The position numbers were made by a program, and so were the translations under genes. Positions 62,051-64,000 of a stretch of DNA of 64,000 nucleotides are shown here, one piece after another. The stretch is from NCBI RefSeq assembly GCF_004168625.1, contig NZ_SDWW01000015.1:19354-83353 (forward strand), given 5' to 3'. The first letter of the stretch is position 1. Every line of letters begins with the position of its first letter. This DNA comes from Pengzhenrongella frigida (GTDB lineage Bacteria > Actinomycetota > Actinomycetes > Actinomycetales > Cellulomonadaceae). The notes beneath the pieces are model-generated. The model was given only the letters and a program-made list of their open reading frames with translations. It was not told where the DNA came from and searched no databases.

Positions 62051-63367
62051 TCAGACGCCCTTGGCGGCGCGGAAGCCGGCGTCGAGGTCGGCGAGGATGT
62101 CGTCGATGTGCTCGATCCCGACGGCGAGCCGCACGAGGCCGGGGGTGACGCCCGACAGGGCCTGCTCCTCCGGCGTGAGCTGGCTGTGGGTGGTCGACGC
62201 CGGGTGGATGACGAGCGAGCGCACGTCCCCGATGTTCGCGACGTTCGAGTGCAGCTCCAGCGCGGACACGAACGCCTGCCCGGCCGCGCTGCCGCCGGCG
62301 ATCTCGAACGCGAGCACGGCGCCCGGGCCCTTGGGGGTGTACTTCAGGGCCCGCTCGTGCCACGGGCTGGACTCGAGGCCCGCGTAGTGCACGCCGAGCA
62401 CGTCCTCGCGCGCCTCGAGCCACGCGGCGACCTTCTGGGCGTTCTCGACGTGCCGCTCGATCCGCAGCGACAGGGTCTCGATCCCCTGCGCGATGAGGAA
62501 CGCGTTGAACGGGGAGAGCGCCGGGCCCAGGTCGCGCAGCAGCTGCACGCGGGCCTTGAGGATGTAGGACAGGTTGGCGCCGAACGCGCTGCCGACCCCG
62601 AGGTCCCGCGCGTAGACGAGACCGTGGTAGCTGTCGTCCGGCGTGTTGTAGTTCGGGAACCGCTCGGGGTGCTGGGCGTAGTCGAACGTGCCCGCGTCGA
62701 CGATCGCGCCGGCGATGGCGGAGCCGTGCCCGCCGAGGTACTTGGTGGCCGAGTGCACGACGACGTCGGCCCCGAACTCAATGGGGCGCAGGAGGTACGG
62801 CGTGGCGATGGTGTTGTCGACCACGAGCGGCACGCCGGCCGTGTGCGCGACGTCGGCCACGGCCTCGATGTCGAGGATGTCCGAGCGCGGGTTCGGGATC
62901 GTCTCGGCGAACAGCAGCTTGGTGTTCGGCTGGATCGCGTCCCGCCAGGCCTGCGGGTCGTGCGGGTCGGTGACGAACGTCGTGGTGACCCCGAGCTTCG
63001 GCAGCGTGTAGTGCAGCAGGTTGTACGTGCCGCCGTACAGGCTCGGGCTGGCGACGATGTGGTCGCCGGCCTCGGCGATGTTGAGGATCGCGAGCGTCGT
63101 GGCCGCGGAGCCCGAGGCGAGCAGCAGGGCGCCGACGCCGCCCTCGAGCGAGGCGATCCGGTCCTCGACGACCGTCGTGGTCGGGTTGCCGATACGCGTG
63201 TAGATGGGGCCGAGGTCCTTCAACGCGAAGCGGTCGGCGGCGACCTGCGCGTCGGGGAAGACGAACGACGTCGTCTGGTAGATCGGCAGCGCGCGCGCAC
63301 CGGTCGTGGGGTCGGGGGTCTGGCCGGCGTGGATCTGGCGGGTCTCGAAGGACCAGGCGTCGTTCAT
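62051..63367 (-). CDS. metY: O-acetylhomoserine sulfhydrylase (aminocarboxypropyltransferase)
   Basis: A 438-residue PLP enzyme that makes homocysteine from O-acetylhomoserine and sulfide. The PLP Lys is Lys209 in [12 protein letters not shown]. The start [21 protein letters not shown] and YQTTSFVF are typical of the MetY group. It precedes metX on the minus strand. Such pairs in actinobacteria are usually repressed by methionine or SAM. ATG 63367 follows AAGGAGA. Confidence 0.95.
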   Translation of the reverse strand: MNDAWSFETRQIHAGQTPDPTTGARALPIYQTTSFVFPDAQVAADRFALKDLGPIYTRIGNPTTTVVEDRIASLEGGVGALLLASGSAATTLAILNIAEAGDHIVASPSLYGGTYNLLHYTLPKLGVTTTFVTDPHDPQAWRDAIQPNTKLLFAETIPNPRSDILDIEAVADVAHTAGVPLVVDNTIATPYLLRPIEFGADVVVHSATKYLGGHGSAIAGAIVDAGTFDYAQHPERFPNYNTPDDSYHGLVYARDLGVGSAFGANLSYILKARVQLLRDLGPALSPFNAFLIAQGIETLSLRIERHVENAQKVAAWLEAREDVLGVHYAGLESSPWHERALKYTPKGPGAVLAFEIAGGSAAGQAFVSALELHSNVANIGDVRSLVIHPASTTHSQLTPEEQALSGVTPGLVRLAVGIEHIDDILADLDAGFRAAKGV

Positions 63368-63783
63368 GGGGAGTCTCCTTGGATGGTCGGCCGCACGACG
63401 GGGGCCAGGGTGCTGACCGGCCCGCCCGCGAGGGGGTGGGGAGGGGGTCGCACGAAGGCGTGTACCAGGTGCCGGGCGGTGCGGCGTCGATCGCCGTCGA
63501 GGCGAGCCGCGTTACCGGTCCGAGGGCACAGCCGAGCGTGCGCTGGTCAGCGACACATTCGGCAGGTCATGGTCGAACAGTACGAGGGGACGACCAGTAA
63601 ATGGAACACCCGTCTCGGAATGTGAGAAGGGAGGTGTCCTTCAGGCGGACAGATGTGCCAGCGCAGGACAGACCGCCAGGGCCGCGGCCTCGTGCGGCGC
63701 AGGGCGAACCCTTTCGGTCTATTCGTCCTGCGTTCATCGCGGCGCCCGGTCCCGGCCGTCGACGGTCACGACGATGGATCGCG
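63368..63783. other. Divergent region upstream of metY
   Basis: A 416-bp stretch between divergent starts. On the minus strand TTCCAT and TACTGT, 18 bp apart near 63577-63605, could be the metY promoter, giving a leader of roughly 200 bases. The leader can form hairpins (for example CGCTG-AC-CAGCG) and a G-rich stretch at 63427-63448 is notable. I do not recognise a SAM riboswitch or T-box in it. Confidence 0.5.
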
Positions 63784-64000
63784 ATGAGGCAGAACCGCGT
63801 GCGACCCCGCTCCCGGCACGACCCCGTCGCCGTCGCGCTCGGCCTCGGCGCGGTGGTCGCCTTCGTGCTGACCGCGGGCGCGGCAGCCCAGGCGGGCGTG
63901 AGCCAGCACGGCTGGCTCGTCCCCGCCGGCACCGCAGTGCTGGCGGCCGACCCGGGCAACGACCCCGAGCCCGCCCCGCCGGTCGCGCGGGCCGCGCCGG
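63784..64000 (+). CDS. Secreted or membrane protein, 3' end outside the window
   Basis: An open frame from the ATG at 63784 to the window end, at least 72 residues, with no stop. A basic start (MRQNRVRPRSRHD) is followed by a hydrophobic segment VALGLGAVVAFVLTAGAAA, an export signal or anchor, then an Ala/Pro/Gly-rich part. Third-position GC is very high. The function cannot be told from this part. Confidence 0.65.
   Translation, partial: MRQNRVRPRSRHDPVAVALGLGAVVAFVLTAGAAAQAGVSQHGWLVPAGTAVLAADPGNDPEPAPPVARAAP

Overview
The window is chromosomal DNA of a very GC-rich actinobacterium, most likely Micrococcales and close to Cellulomonadaceae. The evidence: GTG starts are frequent; overlaps between operon genes are of the GTGA or ATGA type; topoisomerase I lacks zinc fingers but has GRYGPY repeats and a long Lys/Ala tail; and there are a mycothiol-type (MDMPI) enzyme, DUF1876, DUF1918 and PspC proteins and a DtxR/IdeR-like iron box. 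I see no insertion sequence, prophage, CRISPR array, rRNA or replication origin. Most of it is ordinary core and accessory chromosome.

Layout. 1-9.1 kb: PAP2 phosphatase, topA, a Gfo/Idh/MocA oxidoreductase, the overlapping tmk-holB pair and a secreted TAP-type hydrolase. 9.2-11.6 kb: tRNA-Thr(CGT) followed by a NERD protein, a small membrane protein and a cysteine hydrolase. 11.6-15.8 kb (minus strand): a siderophore ABC uptake operon (binding protein, two permeases, ATPase) with an IdeR-like box in front. 15.8-24.8 kb: a sugar region with manA, a DeoR-type repressor, an aldose epimerase, and an ABC sugar operon that ends in a class II ketose-bisphosphate aldolase and an ADP-dependent-type sugar kinase. 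Sugar import, phosphorylation and cleavage to trioses therefore look linked. 24.8-35.7 kb: small stress and housekeeping genes, a GerMN lipoprotein, a VanY peptidase, an orphan LigD polymerase, several small DUF proteins, hydrolases, a GGDEF diguanylate cyclase and a cold-shock gene. 35.8-42.9 kb: an orphan ParA-like ATPase, a sigma factor with a neighbouring membrane protein, a phosphatase/5'-3' exonuclease pair, a deazaflavin-type oxidoreductase and rnhA. 42.9-52.3 kb: a 1385-residue secreted subtilase, a MacB-like ABC exporter, a small HTH protein and a second VanY peptidase. 52.4-64 kb: OsmC, a large FAD/Fe-S oxidoreductase of the GlcD/D-lactate type, a thiamine-binding protein, a NucS-like/RAMA protein, a hydrolase, an MDR reductase, an MDMPI protein, the metY-metX methionine pair, and the start of a secreted protein cut by the window edge.

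The most unusual signals are non-coding. Short degenerate tandem repeats begin at or just after the stop codons of at least seven genes. Both ABC import operons carry a perfect 14-15 bp hairpin between the binding-protein gene and the first permease gene. Five TTCG boxes, mostly 10-11 bp apart, lie in the manA leader beside a DeoR-type gene. A 17-18 bp inverted repeat bounds a 105-bp element at 55.95 kb. Alternative hairpins sit in the metY-metX junction. One alpha/beta hydrolase frame extends upstream of its first ATG with no start codon.
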